This document shows, piece after piece, positions 44,318-52,942 of a stretch of 64,000 nucleotides of DNA; within the stretch, counting starts at the first letter, position 1, and each line of letters starts with the position of its first letter. Both the position numbers and the translations under genes were made by a program. The notes beneath the pieces are model-generated. The model did not search any database. It was given only the letters and a program-made list of their open reading frames with translations, and had not been told where the DNA came from. The stretch is from Gemmatimonadota bacterium (lineage in GTDB: Bacteria > JAAXHH01). The DNA is taken from contig VXMB01000009.1 of assembly GCA_009841265.1 (NCBI GenBank), positions 1,347,911 to 1,411,910 on the forward strand, read 5' to 3'.

Positions 44318-45151
44318 TCAGGCCGAACGTCTCAAATCCAATATCTTCGCCGCCGGTCCCACCAGGAACAGCGCGTACAGCGGCGCGTTCACGATTTCGT
44401 AAAGTCGCAGTACCGTTTCCGCCAGGGCCACGAGAAAAGCCACCCCGATGCGGCCGTTGCGCGAGGAGACGGACGTAGCGGGGTCCGTGACCATGAAGAA
44501 GGCCATGAGCTGGTACATGGGGCCGGTGATGGGCGCGACTTCGGACAGGAACGGGGTTCCGGTCATTATGGACCGCACGTAGGCGAGCGCGACGAAGGAC
44601 GCGGCGTAGGTGAAGGTAACGTGAAAACGCTTCGCCCGCCAGAGAATGACCGAACCCAGCACCCAGATCACGGCCATGGCCCAGAGGTCGTTGCCCCACT
44701 GCTCGCTCAGGGCGGCCACGGTCCCGGGCGCGGCGAAGAGCACCACGCAGATGCCCAGGTTGGATGGATTCCACAGGTGTCGTCCCCTGAAACGGAGGAC
44801 GTATTTCGACAGGATGGAAAGCAGGCTGGCGATGGCGTACGGCCAGAGGGAAAGCGACCTCAGCAGGATCCCGCAGCTGATCCCGGTGATGTACGCGCTG
44901 GCGGGGTTGAGCCACCGGCCCGTCAGCAGGCGGCCCAGGGCCAGTTCCGCCGCCAGGGCCACGGCGATCGCCGTGAACAGTTGCGACAGGTCGTGGAGGA
45001 ATCCCACGTAGAGCTGGCCGAAGACCAGGATCAGGGTGATCAGGCCGGAGGACAGGTACCGCGGATCGATCTGCCATCCCGCTCCCTTCGGCGGTCCCGG
45101 CGGCGGTCCCGGCGCGGATTCGGCCGCCACGGCCTTCGATGCGTCCATCAT
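44318..45151 (-). CDS. NqrB/RnfD-like membrane protein (UnbU-type)
   Basis: 277 residues. A Pro/Gly-rich N-terminus is followed by about eight membrane helices (YLSSGLITLILVFGQLYVGF, NPASAYITGISCGILLRSLS, WNPSNLGICVVLFAA). GPMYQLMAFFMVTDPATSVS resembles the flavin-attachment (SGAT/DxxT) region of NqrB/RnfD, with the Thr in TDPATS. It overlaps the upstream CRTAC1-type gene (ATGA). The same pair of families is known as UnbV/UnbU in enediyne biosynthetic loci, but no enediyne synthase is present here. Confidence 0.8.
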   Translation of the reverse strand: MMDASKAVAAESAPGPPPGPPKGAGWQIDPRYLSSGLITLILVFGQLYVGFLHDLSQLFTAIAVALAAELALGRLLTGRWLNPASAYITGISCGILLRSLSLWPYAIASLLSILSKYVLRFRGRHLWNPSNLGICVVLFAAPGTVAALSEQWGNDLWAMAVIWVLGSVILWRAKRFHVTFTYAASFVALAYVRSIMTGTPFLSEVAPITGPMYQLMAFFMVTDPATSVSSRNGRIGVAFLVALAETVLRLYEIVNAPLYALFLVGPAAKILDLRRSA

Positions 45152-46947
45152 CCCTCCGGTTCAGTCACGGTGTGCAACCGGTTGATTTCGGGACGCTCCA
45201 GCGTCTGCACCTTCCCGCCCGGCCAGCGTATTTCGACTCGTTCGATCTCCGTGGCGTCCCCCAGGCCGAAGTGCCGTCTGCGCTGGCTCTGGGCGGCGAA
45301 ACTCGCGCCCGCCGTCACGACCTGGAGCTGTTGCCGGCCGTCCCAAAATACCCGGACCTCCGCGCCGATGGCGCTCGCATTGCTACGGGTGCCCTTCAGT
45401 TCGAAGGCAATCCACGCGTTCCCTTGCTCGACCTCGTTCCTGTACAGGACCAGGGGACCGTCCTGGTTAGCCACCACCACGTCGAGCACGCCCCGGTTGA
45501 ACAGGTCGGCCAGGGCGACCCCCCTGCCGTCGTACCGGTCATTCACGCCGACGGATTCCGCCACGTCGTAGAAGCGCCCGGTGCCGTCGTTCAGGTACAG
45601 TCTGGACCGCTCGAATCCCGAAAGGCTCTGATCGCCCATGGGCGCCCAGTTCTTCACGTCCTGAAAGATGTTGTTGTTGCCCATGGCGACCCGCGACATC
45701 TCGTACCAGTAGTCCTCCTCCGGATCGGCCGAAACGAAGCCGTTGGTGACGAACAGGTCCACGAAACCGTCGTTGTTCAGGTCCCCGAACTGCGCGCCCC
45801 AGCCCCAGCCCGCGTCGGCGATCTCGCCCTCCGCGATGTTGATCATCCGGCCGTTCTCCGCGATCAGGTTGCGGCGGAGGTTGTTCCCCTGGAACAGGTA
45901 GCCGCGCTTCGAGATATTCGTCACGTAGACGTCCGCGCGCCCGTCATTGTACAGGTCGCCGAAGGCCACGTTCATGCCGCTCTTGGAGGTCTCTTCCAGC
46001 GAGGTCCCGGCGGGCTGCTCGTAACGCTTCCCTTCGATATTGAGGAAGAGCACCTCGGGACCGTAATCGTTGGCCAGGTACAGATCGGGCCATCCGTCGC
46101 CGTTCAGGTCCGCCGCGGCGACGGACATGGTCCACCGCGTGCAGTCCGCCCCGTAGGCTTCCGTCACGTCCTCGAAACGGCCGTCTCCCCGGTTCAGGTA
46201 GAGGTAATTGTGCCCGCCGTTGTTGGCGTATTCGAAACTTTCCTGCATGATACGCGTGGTTGTAACCTGCCACAGGTCATGGACTTCCGAGAAATAACCG
46301 CCCACGTAGAGATCGATCAGGCCGTCCCGGTCGACGTCCGTCCACACCGCGCTGTTGGCGTTCATCCACCGGTCAAGCCCGGCCACAACGGTCACGTCCT
46401 CAAAAGTACCGTCGCCCTGGTTCCGGTACAGGCGCTGCCGGCCCCACATGTAGATGAAGACGTCCTCGAATCCGTCGTTGTCGAAATCCCCCCACACCGA
46501 GCCCATGGACACGCCCCCGTCCCCGTTCACATCGGCCAGGCCGGCCTCCCCGGCGATCTCCGCGAAGCTGCCGTCTCCCTGGTTCCGGTACAAGGCGTTC
46601 GACGTCCCTTTACGGCTGCTGGTCACGTATAGGTCCTGCCACCCGTCGTTGTCGAAATCCACGACCGAGACGGATGCCCCGAGGGCCGAGATATGGGGCA
46701 TGATCGGATCGAGCTTCGGATCGAGTTCCGGCTTTTCATGAATGAAGTCTATGCCGGCTGTCGCCGTTGCATCGGTCAACAGGAACCCGTACCGTCCCGG
46801 GTTTGCCGCGTCCGTCTCGTGTACGTCTGTCGTGCGCACGCCGGTCTCGGGCGACAGCCATCGGTCGAGGAAGAAGGGAGCAATGATCAGAATGATGAAC
46901 AGCGCGGTAGCCGGTGTCCGAATCGTACTGGAGGAGACTGGTGACAT
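45148..46947 (-). CDS. CRTAC1-type FG-GAP/VCBS repeat protein with ASPIC/UnbV domain
   Basis: About 599 residues from the ATG at 46947. An N-terminal hydrophobic segment (ATALFIILIIAPFFLD) exports or anchors it. Seven or more beta-propeller blades follow, each with the calcium motif type DFDNDGWQDLYV, DVNGDGGVSMGSV, DFDNDGFEDVFI, DVDRDGLIDLYV and DLNNDGFVDLFV. The C-terminal 90 residues (FWDGRQQLQVVTAG, RHFGLGDATEIERVEIRWPG) are an ASPIC/UnbV domain. Such proteins are extracytoplasmic; their biochemical role is unknown. It is translationally coupled to the UnbU-like membrane protein. Confidence 0.9.
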   Translation of the reverse strand: MSPVSSSTIRTPATALFIILIIAPFFLDRWLSPETGVRTTDVHETDAANPGRYGFLLTDATATAGIDFIHEKPELDPKLDPIMPHISALGASVSVVDFDNDGWQDLYVTSSRKGTSNALYRNQGDGSFAEIAGEAGLADVNGDGGVSMGSVWGDFDNDGFEDVFIYMWGRQRLYRNQGDGTFEDVTVVAGLDRWMNANSAVWTDVDRDGLIDLYVGGYFSEVHDLWQVTTTRIMQESFEYANNGGHNYLYLNRGDGRFEDVTEAYGADCTRWTMSVAAADLNGDGWPDLYLANDYGPEVLFLNIEGKRYEQPAGTSLEETSKSGMNVAFGDLYNDGRADVYVTNISKRGYLFQGNNLRRNLIAENGRMINIAEGEIADAGWGWGAQFGDLNNDGFVDLFVTNGFVSADPEEDYWYEMSRVAMGNNNIFQDVKNWAPMGDQSLSGFERSRLYLNDGTGRFYDVAESVGVNDRYDGRGVALADLFNRGVLDVVVANQDGPLVLYRNEVEQGNAWIAFELKGTRSNASAIGAEVRVFWDGRQQLQVVTAGASFAAQSQRRRHFGLGDATEIERVEIRWPGGKVQTLERPEINRLHTVTEPEG

Positions 46948-47060
46948 GGCCTGAAGGGACAAGTTGTCCAGCGGGTGGACAGACGGGAATGTCACGTGTA
47001 TTCAGAAGGGTCCGAGTGCCGTTTCAAGGTAGAAGTACGGCACTGGCCTGTCAAGATGGA

Positions 47061-47089
47061 TTGACACGGCCGGCCGGAAGCACTATAAA
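47061..47089 (+). promoter_or_regulatory. near-consensus sigma-70-type promoter of the pheC-like gene
   Basis: TTGACA (47061-47066), a spacer of exactly 17 bp and TATAAA (47084-47089), about 70 bp before the ATG. It is the strongest promoter match in the window. Confidence 0.75.
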
Positions 47090-47158
47090 CTCACCGACAG
47101 CCTGACCCGAGGGTCGATCAAAATTCCCATAGCGAATCATACCCCACTGGAGTGATCA

Positions 47159-47956
47159 ATGAGGACTTTCCATATGCGCGCCATCCCATCCCTTCTTCTG
47201 CTTGCGTTCCTGAGTGCCCTTTCGGTGCACGTCCACGGCCAGACCTCTCTGCTGGACCGGATCCAGGAACGGAGCGAGATCCGGATCGGGACGACCGGCG
47301 ACTACAAGCCTTTCACCTATCTGAATCCGGAGACCGGTACCTACGAGGGCATGGACATCGACGCGGCCCATCTCCTCGGCGAAGCCCTCGGCGTCAGCGT
47401 CAAGTTCGTGCCCACGACCTGGAGCAACCTGTCCGGGGACACCATGAACGACCGGTTCGACCTGGCCATGGGCGGCATAACCCGGACGCTGAAGCGGCAG
47501 AAGGACCTGGCCTTGACCGACCCCTATGCCACCATCGGAAAGTCGCCGCTCATCCGAAAAGCCGACCGCGAGCGTTTCAAGAGTCTGCAGGACATCGACC
47601 GTCCCGGCGTCCGGATCGGCGCCAACTACGGCGGCACCAACGAAGCCTACGTTCGCGCCAATATCGTGCAGGCCACGATTGTCATGTTCGAGAACAACCT
47701 GGACGTTCAACCGGCCGTGGCGGCGGGTGACGTAGACGTCATGTTCACGGACAACGTGGAAGCGGTGATCTACGCAAGACAGAATCCCCTGCTTTTCGCC
47801 CTCGACCCGGACGATCCGCTGACCCGCGAGGACCTTGGCTACATGACCGTCCGCGGCGACCAACCCTTCATCAACTTCCTGAACCTGTGGCTGTACCAGA
47901 TGGAACAGAAGGGAATGCTGGATGCGCTGAGGAGCAAATGGATCGGGGAGTACTGA
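47159..47956 (+). CDS. pheC: periplasmic cyclohexadienyl dehydratase-like protein (SBP_bac_3 fold)
   Basis: 265 residues with a signal peptide (about 1-27, VHVHGQ). The mature part has the family-3 solute-binding fold, and the stretches GTTGDYKPFTYLNPETG, DRFDLAMGGITRTLKRQKD, DIDRPGVRIGANYGGTNEAY and DVMFTDNVEA match P. aeruginosa PheC, the periplasmic arogenate/prephenate dehydratase. It may therefore form phenylalanine or phenylpyruvate outside the cytoplasm; a plain amino-acid-binding protein is the alternative. No permease genes adjoin. GGAG lies before the ATG. Confidence 0.8.
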   Translation: MRTFHMRAIPSLLLLAFLSALSVHVHGQTSLLDRIQERSEIRIGTTGDYKPFTYLNPETGTYEGMDIDAAHLLGEALGVSVKFVPTTWSNLSGDTMNDRFDLAMGGITRTLKRQKDLALTDPYATIGKSPLIRKADRERFKSLQDIDRPGVRIGANYGGTNEAYVRANIVQATIVMFENNLDVQPAVAAGDVDVMFTDNVEAVIYARQNPLLFALDPDDPLTREDLGYMTVRGDQPFINFLNLWLYQMEQKGMLDALRSKWIGEY

Positions 47957-47980
47957 TATAGGATTTCTGACATAATTGTA

Positions 47981-48009
47981 TTGCGAAGTCGCCTTTCCCG
48001 CCCTATCTT
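47981..48009 (+). promoter_or_regulatory. possible promoter of pyrG
   Basis: TTGCGA (47981-47986), 17 bp and TATCTT (48004-48009), about 47 bp before the pyrG TTG start. Confidence 0.45.
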
Positions 48010-48055
48010 AGATGCGGCCTTATTCAAATCCTAAATCCTGAAAAGGAGCGAGTCT

Positions 48056-49840
48056 TTGGCCGGTGCCCCGGACTATAGCGACGACGTGTTTTTTAATGAA
48101 GTCGACCTGGACGCCCACAGCGCCAAGACCGTAGAATCCGAAGCCATCGAATTCTTCCCCACCGATTACCGCATCGGCCGGACCAAGTACATCTTCGTCA
48201 CAGGCGGCGTCATGTCCGGCGTGGGCAAAGGCGTCTTCAGCGCCTCCCTCGGACACCTGCTCAAGCATTACGGATTCACGGTCTCCCAGATCAAGATCGA
48301 CGGCTACCTGAACCAGGACGCCGGCACCATCAACCCCTACCGCCACGGAGAAGTGTTCGTGCTCGAGGACGGCACCGAATGCGACATGGACCTGGGCACC
48401 TACGAACGCTTCCTCGACGATAACCTGAACCGGAACAACTACATCACGTCGGGCCGGGTGTACCGCATCATTCTCGACAAGGAACGGAGGGGCGAGTATC
48501 TCGGCCGGGACGTGCAGGTCGTCCCCCACGTGACCGGCGAGATCAAGAACCTGATCCGGACAAAGGCCCACGAGGGCCCCTACGACATCCTGGTCGTCGA
48601 GATCGGCGGCACGGTCGGGGACATCGAGAACATCCATTTCATCGAAGCCGCCCGCGAGATGCTCTACGACGAGGGACGGGACAACGTCATGTCGGTCCAC
48701 GTCACGCAGGTGCCCTACAATGCGTCCGCCGGGGAATTGAAGACCAAGCCCACGCAGCACAGCGTCAAGGCGCTGCTGCAACTGGGCATCCAGCCCGATA
48801 TCGTGGTGTGCCGCTCGGCCATACCCCTGAACAAGAGCGTCCGCCAGAAGATCAGCCTCTTCTGCAACATCGCCGAGGACCGCGTGGTCAGCAGCCCGGA
48901 TACGGATTCCATCTATCGGGTGCCGGCCCTGCTCGACCGCCAGGAGACGGTGCAGATCGTCGCCGACAAGCTCAACGTCAACCTCCCGCAGCGTACCGAC
49001 CAGCGTCCCGAGATGTTCGACATCTACCTGAAGTACCTGTCCGGTAGCCACCCTGAAATACGTATCGCCATCACCGGCAAGTACACGGCACTGCACGATT
49101 CCTACGTGAGCATCCTGAACGCCCTGGACCACAGCAAGGTCGCCGTGGGCGCTGAGATCACCACCGAGTGGATAGACACGACCGACTTCTCGAATGATCA
49201 GGCGCTGGACGAGGGCATGCTGGACGGGATTTCCGGAATCATCGTGCCCGGCGGCTTCGGCGAGCGGGGCGCCGAGGGCAAGATCCGGTTCATACAGTAC
49301 GCCAGGGAGAACGGGTTGCCGTTCCTGGGCCTATGCTACGGCTTCCAGCTGGCCGTGGTGGAGTTCGCACGTAACGAGTGCGGCATGCTGGAAGCCGCCC
49401 ACACGGAATTCGACGCGGAGACTGAAACGCCGGTCATCTACCTGTTGCCCGACCAGCGGAAACTGACCGGCATGGGGGCCACGATGCGGCTCGGAGGACA
49501 TGAAGTGAAAGTGAAGGCCGGCACGGAAGCCCACCGCTGCTACGGATCTGAAGCGGCCGTCGAACGGTTCCGCCACCGGTACGAGTTCAACAACCAGTAC
49601 AGGGAACTCATCGAGCACAAGGGCATGGTATTCTCCGGCATGACGCCCGACGAGGAGATCATGCAGATCCTGGAAATCCCCACGCACCCCTTCTTCGTAG
49701 GCACCCAGTTCCACCCCGAGTTGACCAGCCGTCCTTACAGACCCCACCCCTTGTTCAGAGGCCTGGTCCAGGCCGCATTGACATACACGGAATCAGCGGA
49801 AAACCGGCAGGTGGCCATGGAGGCCGGGCAAGCGGAATAG
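48056..49840 (+). CDS. pyrG: PyrG, CTP synthase, divergent form with N-terminal extension
   Basis: 594 residues from a TTG supported by AGGAG 7 bp upstream. About 43 residues precede the usual start at TKYIFVTGGVMSGVGKG. The synthetase P-loop is SGVGKG rather than SSLGKG, and the canonical DPYLNVDPGTM segment reads DGYLNQDAGTI. The Mg2+-binding DMDLGTYERF and IGGTVGDIE, the glutaminase nucleophile LGLCYGFQ, and HPEL are retained, so activity is expected. It aminates UTP to CTP with glutamine. It is convergent with rpsT. Confidence 0.93.
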   Translation: MAGAPDYSDDVFFNEVDLDAHSAKTVESEAIEFFPTDYRIGRTKYIFVTGGVMSGVGKGVFSASLGHLLKHYGFTVSQIKIDGYLNQDAGTINPYRHGEVFVLEDGTECDMDLGTYERFLDDNLNRNNYITSGRVYRIILDKERRGEYLGRDVQVVPHVTGEIKNLIRTKAHEGPYDILVVEIGGTVGDIENIHFIEAAREMLYDEGRDNVMSVHVTQVPYNASAGELKTKPTQHSVKALLQLGIQPDIVVCRSAIPLNKSVRQKISLFCNIAEDRVVSSPDTDSIYRVPALLDRQETVQIVADKLNVNLPQRTDQRPEMFDIYLKYLSGSHPEIRIAITGKYTALHDSYVSILNALDHSKVAVGAEITTEWIDTTDFSNDQALDEGMLDGISGIIVPGGFGERGAEGKIRFIQYARENGLPFLGLCYGFQLAVVEFARNECGMLEAAHTEFDAETETPVIYLLPDQRKLTGMGATMRLGGHEVKVKAGTEAHRCYGSEAAVERFRHRYEFNNQYRELIEHKGMVFSGMTPDEEIMQILEIPTHPFFVGTQFHPELTSRPYRPHPLFRGLVQAALTYTESAENRQVAMEAGQAE

Positions 49841-49918
49841 CTTAGAAGATGGACGCGCGTCCGGTCAGCGGTGACGGCGGTGTGTCCGGTCAGGCCTGGC
49901 AGGTACCCGGGAACGGGC

Positions 49919-50164
49919 TCAGTTGGCCTGTTTCGTCAGCCTGGATTTGATGCGGGCGGCGGTCCGCCGGTGCATCACGCCGCGCTTGACGGCTTTGTCC
50001 AGCTTGGAATAGGCCTGGCCGAGGAGTCCGGGCGCCGCTTCGGCGTCCGAATTCTCGCGCAGGCGCTTGATGGCAGTCCGGAGGGCGGACTTGACCGTGG
50101 CGTTACGCCGCTGACGCACGCTTTCCTGGCGCAAACGCTTCTTGGATGAAACGAGGGTCGGCAA
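49919..50164 (-). CDS. rpsT: 30S ribosomal protein S20
   Basis: 81 residues, basic, with the family pattern SSKKRLRQ, RNATVKSALRTAIKRL, YSKLDKAVKRGVMHRRTAAR and KSRL. The start is TTG, with GGGAG 6 bp upstream. E. coli rpsT also uses UUG and is autoregulated at translation. S20 binds 16S rRNA early in assembly. It is convergent with pyrG (78-bp gap) and divergent from uvrC. Confidence 0.95.
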   Translation of the reverse strand: MPTLVSSKKRLRQESVRQRRNATVKSALRTAIKRLRENSDAEAAPGLLGQAYSKLDKAVKRGVMHRRTAARIKSRLTKQAN

Positions 50165-50368
50165 CTTTTACTCCCTTAAATACGCTGAATCGTCAATACA
50201 CAGCACGGTGTCTCGGCCGAAGCGGCCCGTTGTGATGCGGCCTGTCTTCCGGCGCGCAAGTTCCGGTTTGAAACCAGCACCAAATTACCTGGCGAGCCGC
50301 CGGAAGTCAAGGTTAAATTGAATCCCGACGCCACGCCGCTCGAATCCACGTAACGGACGACCCTTCCC

Positions 50369-52204
50369 ATGGCTGTCGAACAGACGGAAATCGAAAAGAA
50401 GCTCAAATCCCTCCCCGGCAAACCGGGCGTGTACCTGATGAAAGACGCCCGGTCGCGCATCATCTACGTGGGCAAGACCCGCGCGCTGCGGCAACGGATC
50501 CGCTCGTATTTCCAGAAGACCCGTCTCACCGCGCCCAAGGCCGTCGCCCTGGCCAGCCGGATTCGTGACTTCGACTACGTGGCCACCGAATCGGAGGTCG
50601 ACGCGCTGCTCCTCGAAGACCATCTCATCAAGGAACACAAGCCGAAGTACAACGTGATGCTGCGCGACGACAAGTCCTTTCCTTTCATCATGGTGACCAA
50701 CGAGGCCTTTCCGCGGGTCGTCGTTACGCGCAACGTCCGGCAGGACGGGGCCCGGTACTTCGGCCCCTACACCAACGTGAAGGCCATGCGAAGGACGATC
50801 GACCTGGTCCGCAAGGTCTTCCCGTTGCGCACCTGTCCCAGCGCGAAGGCGTGGCCGTCCATGGACCGGCCCTGCCTCGACTACTACATCGACCGCTGTC
50901 CCGGACCGTGCAAGGGGCACATCGGCGAAGAGGGGTACGGCGAAATCATCGAGCAGGTGTGCCAGTTTCTCACCGGCAGGACGAAGGACCTGCTGAATCA
51001 GCTGAAGGAACGGATGGCGCGGGCGTCGGAGCAACTGCAGTTCGAACTGGCGGGACGGGTTCGGGACCAGATCGTCGCCATCGAGAAGACGACGATCCGC
51101 CAACGGGCTTTTTCGAGCAGGGAAGTAGACCGGGACATCATCGGGCTCGCCAGGAACGGGACCGACGTGTGCGGGGCGGTCCTGCAGGTCCGGGAGGGCA
51201 AGCTGCTGGGCAAGGAGCATTTCTTCCTGACGGCGCCGGAGGAGTCGACGGAACCGGAGACGCTGGGCGCCTTCCTGACCCAGTACTACCTCGCCGCGCA
51301 GCTCTGGCCCGACGAGATCCTGCTGAGCGGGGAACCGGACGGCATGGATACGTTCCGGGAATGGATGGCCCGGCAGCGTGGATCCAAGGTCGAAATCGCC
51401 GTGCCCCGCCGGGGCGACAAGGCCGCCATGGTCCGGCTTGCCGTGCAGAACGCCGAACTGCAGCTGAACACCCACGCGCTGAAACGGGCCGAAGCCAGGG
51501 TTCGCCGCAGCATGCCCGCCTCGGTGGGATCCCTGCAGGAAATCCTCGGACTCGAAGTGCCGCCCAGACGCGTCGAGACCTTCGACATCTCCAACATTCA
51601 GGGTTCGGACCCGGTGGCCTCCATGGTCTGTTTCGTGGACGGCCGCCCCCGCAAGTCGGACTACCGGAAGTTCAAGGTCAGGGACGTGATCGGCCCCAAC
51701 GACTTCGCCATGATGCAGGAAGTGGTCGGCCGGCGGTACCGGCGGCTGATCGACGAGAACAAGCCCCTTCCGGACCTCGTGCTCATCGACGGCGGAAAGG
51801 GACAGCTCTCCAGCGTTCGGCAGGTCCTGAACGAACTGGGCCTGGTCGACCTGCCCGTCATCGGCCTGGCGAAGCGCCTGGAGGAAGTCTTCCGGCCGGG
51901 CCAGTCCGAACCGATCCTCGTTCCCCGGTCGTCCCCGGCCTTGAAGATGCTCATGCAGGCCCGGGACGAGGCCCACCGTTTCGCCGTGACATTTCACCGG
52001 CAACAGCGGGGAAGACGCATGATCCGGTCGGAACTGGACAACATACCCGGGGTGGGTCCGAAGCGGAAACAGCAGTTGATCCTGGCGCTCGGCTCCGTGG
52101 AGAACATCCGGAAGTGCTCCGAAGAGGAACTGAGGACGGTCCAGGGCGTGGGCAAAGACGCGGCGCGAAAGGTGTACCGGTATTTCCATCCGGAAGCATC
52201 CTGA
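50369..52204 (+). CDS. uvrC: UvrC, excinuclease ABC subunit C
   Basis: 611 residues. The GIY-YIG nuclease domain (GVYLMKDARSRIIYVGKTRA) makes the 3' incision. A Cys-containing region (CLDYYIDRCPGPCKGHI), the UvrB-binding UVR helices, the RNase H-like C-terminal nuclease (FDISNIQGSDPVASMVCFVD, LVLIDGGKGQLS) for the 5' incision, and a helix-hairpin-helix tail (IPGVGPKRKQQLI, VQGVGKDAARKVY) follow. Full length. Starts 204 bp from rpsT; no clear promoter is seen in that gap. Confidence 0.97.
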   Translation: MAVEQTEIEKKLKSLPGKPGVYLMKDARSRIIYVGKTRALRQRIRSYFQKTRLTAPKAVALASRIRDFDYVATESEVDALLLEDHLIKEHKPKYNVMLRDDKSFPFIMVTNEAFPRVVVTRNVRQDGARYFGPYTNVKAMRRTIDLVRKVFPLRTCPSAKAWPSMDRPCLDYYIDRCPGPCKGHIGEEGYGEIIEQVCQFLTGRTKDLLNQLKERMARASEQLQFELAGRVRDQIVAIEKTTIRQRAFSSREVDRDIIGLARNGTDVCGAVLQVREGKLLGKEHFFLTAPEESTEPETLGAFLTQYYLAAQLWPDEILLSGEPDGMDTFREWMARQRGSKVEIAVPRRGDKAAMVRLAVQNAELQLNTHALKRAEARVRRSMPASVGSLQEILGLEVPPRRVETFDISNIQGSDPVASMVCFVDGRPRKSDYRKFKVRDVIGPNDFAMMQEVVGRRYRRLIDENKPLPDLVLIDGGKGQLSSVRQVLNELGLVDLPVIGLAKRLEEVFRPGQSEPILVPRSSPALKMLMQARDEAHRFAVTFHRQQRGRRMIRSELDNIPGVGPKRKQQLILALGSVENIRKCSEEELRTVQGVGKDAARKVYRYFHPEAS

Positions 52205-52469
52205 ACGGTCCGTGCCGGGCAGTCAGAAGCGGCCCGAGGCGGCGCGGAATCAGAATGCGCGGGGTTCGCCGAATCAGATTGCGCCGGAGGGGGAAGCGAC
52301 TTAGTATGTCTGTAGCCGTTCCCGGGTTTAAGTTTGAATAATCCCGGTGCGGTTTTTGAATACTCCAATGGGTTCGGATGGGCAGGATGACAGCCGGATC
52401 ACAGGCGGATCGTTTTGATACATTGACAGATTCCTGACGTCTTCGCATCGGGTTCCGGAGGTTACATAC

Positions 52470-52823
52470 GTGGGTAAGGTTCTCAGGTCATACGAGTTGC
52501 TGGAAGAACGGATGAAAGACATCTACTTCGATTTCTACCGGGAGACCTACCGGGAGGGCACGGCGCTCGACAACAAGACCAAGGAACTGATCGCCATAGC
52601 CGCGTCGCTGAGCGCCGGATGCCAGAACTGCCTGGAAGGCCATCTCAAGAAGGCCATGAAATACGGCGCCGAAGGTGCGGAGATCCGGGAAGCCGTGGCC
52701 ATTGCCGTGGGCGTAGCGGCCGCCACGATCGTGGACCGCAGCGACCTGGCGAATTTCGAAATGAATTTCAACGAACTGCTCAAGAAAGCGGCCAAGGCCG
52801 AGAAGGCAGGCAGCAAGACCTGA
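52470..52823 (+). CDS. carboxymuconolactone decarboxylase/AhpD-like protein
   Basis: 117 residues, GTG start with GGAGG 8 bp upstream. The helical CMD/AhpD fold is marked by KTKELIAIAASLSAGCQNCL and the CxxC-x3-H site Cys-Gln-Asn-Cys-Leu-Glu-Gly-His. Such proteins act as thiol peroxidase partners or as decarboxylases. The C-terminus is Lys/Ala-rich. The upstream 265-bp gap (52205-52469) contains two imperfect copies of a GAATCAGA-TGCGC element but no other feature. A thioredoxin-like gene follows. Confidence 0.9.
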   Translation: MGKVLRSYELLEERMKDIYFDFYRETYREGTALDNKTKELIAIAASLSAGCQNCLEGHLKKAMKYGAEGAEIREAVAIAVGVAAATIVDRSDLANFEMNFNELLKKAAKAEKAGSKT

Positions 52824-52942
52824 TGTGCCGCGTCCCGGGTCGGATACGCCGATCCTGGGGGCTCGACTATCAGAGATAATAGTTGTTGGTGTTGACTTGG
52901 CACGATCGAAACAGAAAATGATCGAATGAATGGGAGGAAAGC

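Noticed and set aside
44301..45077. Extension of the Gfo/Idh-family frame to 596 codons
   Set aside because: The extra part is antisense-like low-complexity sequence across the UnbU-like gene; the ATG at 44300 has an AGGAG site and begins the Rossmann motif correctly.
49851..49862. Palindrome GGACGCGCGTCC between pyrG and rpsT as a terminator
   Set aside because: It has no loop or T-tract and is the kind of GC palindrome expected by chance here.
50285..52189. 634-codon antisense frame opposite uvrC, with similar frames opposite hrpA (10895-12751), the MutL gene (36196-37917) and the CRTAC1-type gene (45139-46632)
   Set aside because: Each is complementary to a gene with clear conserved motifs, and long antisense frames are expected at this GC content.
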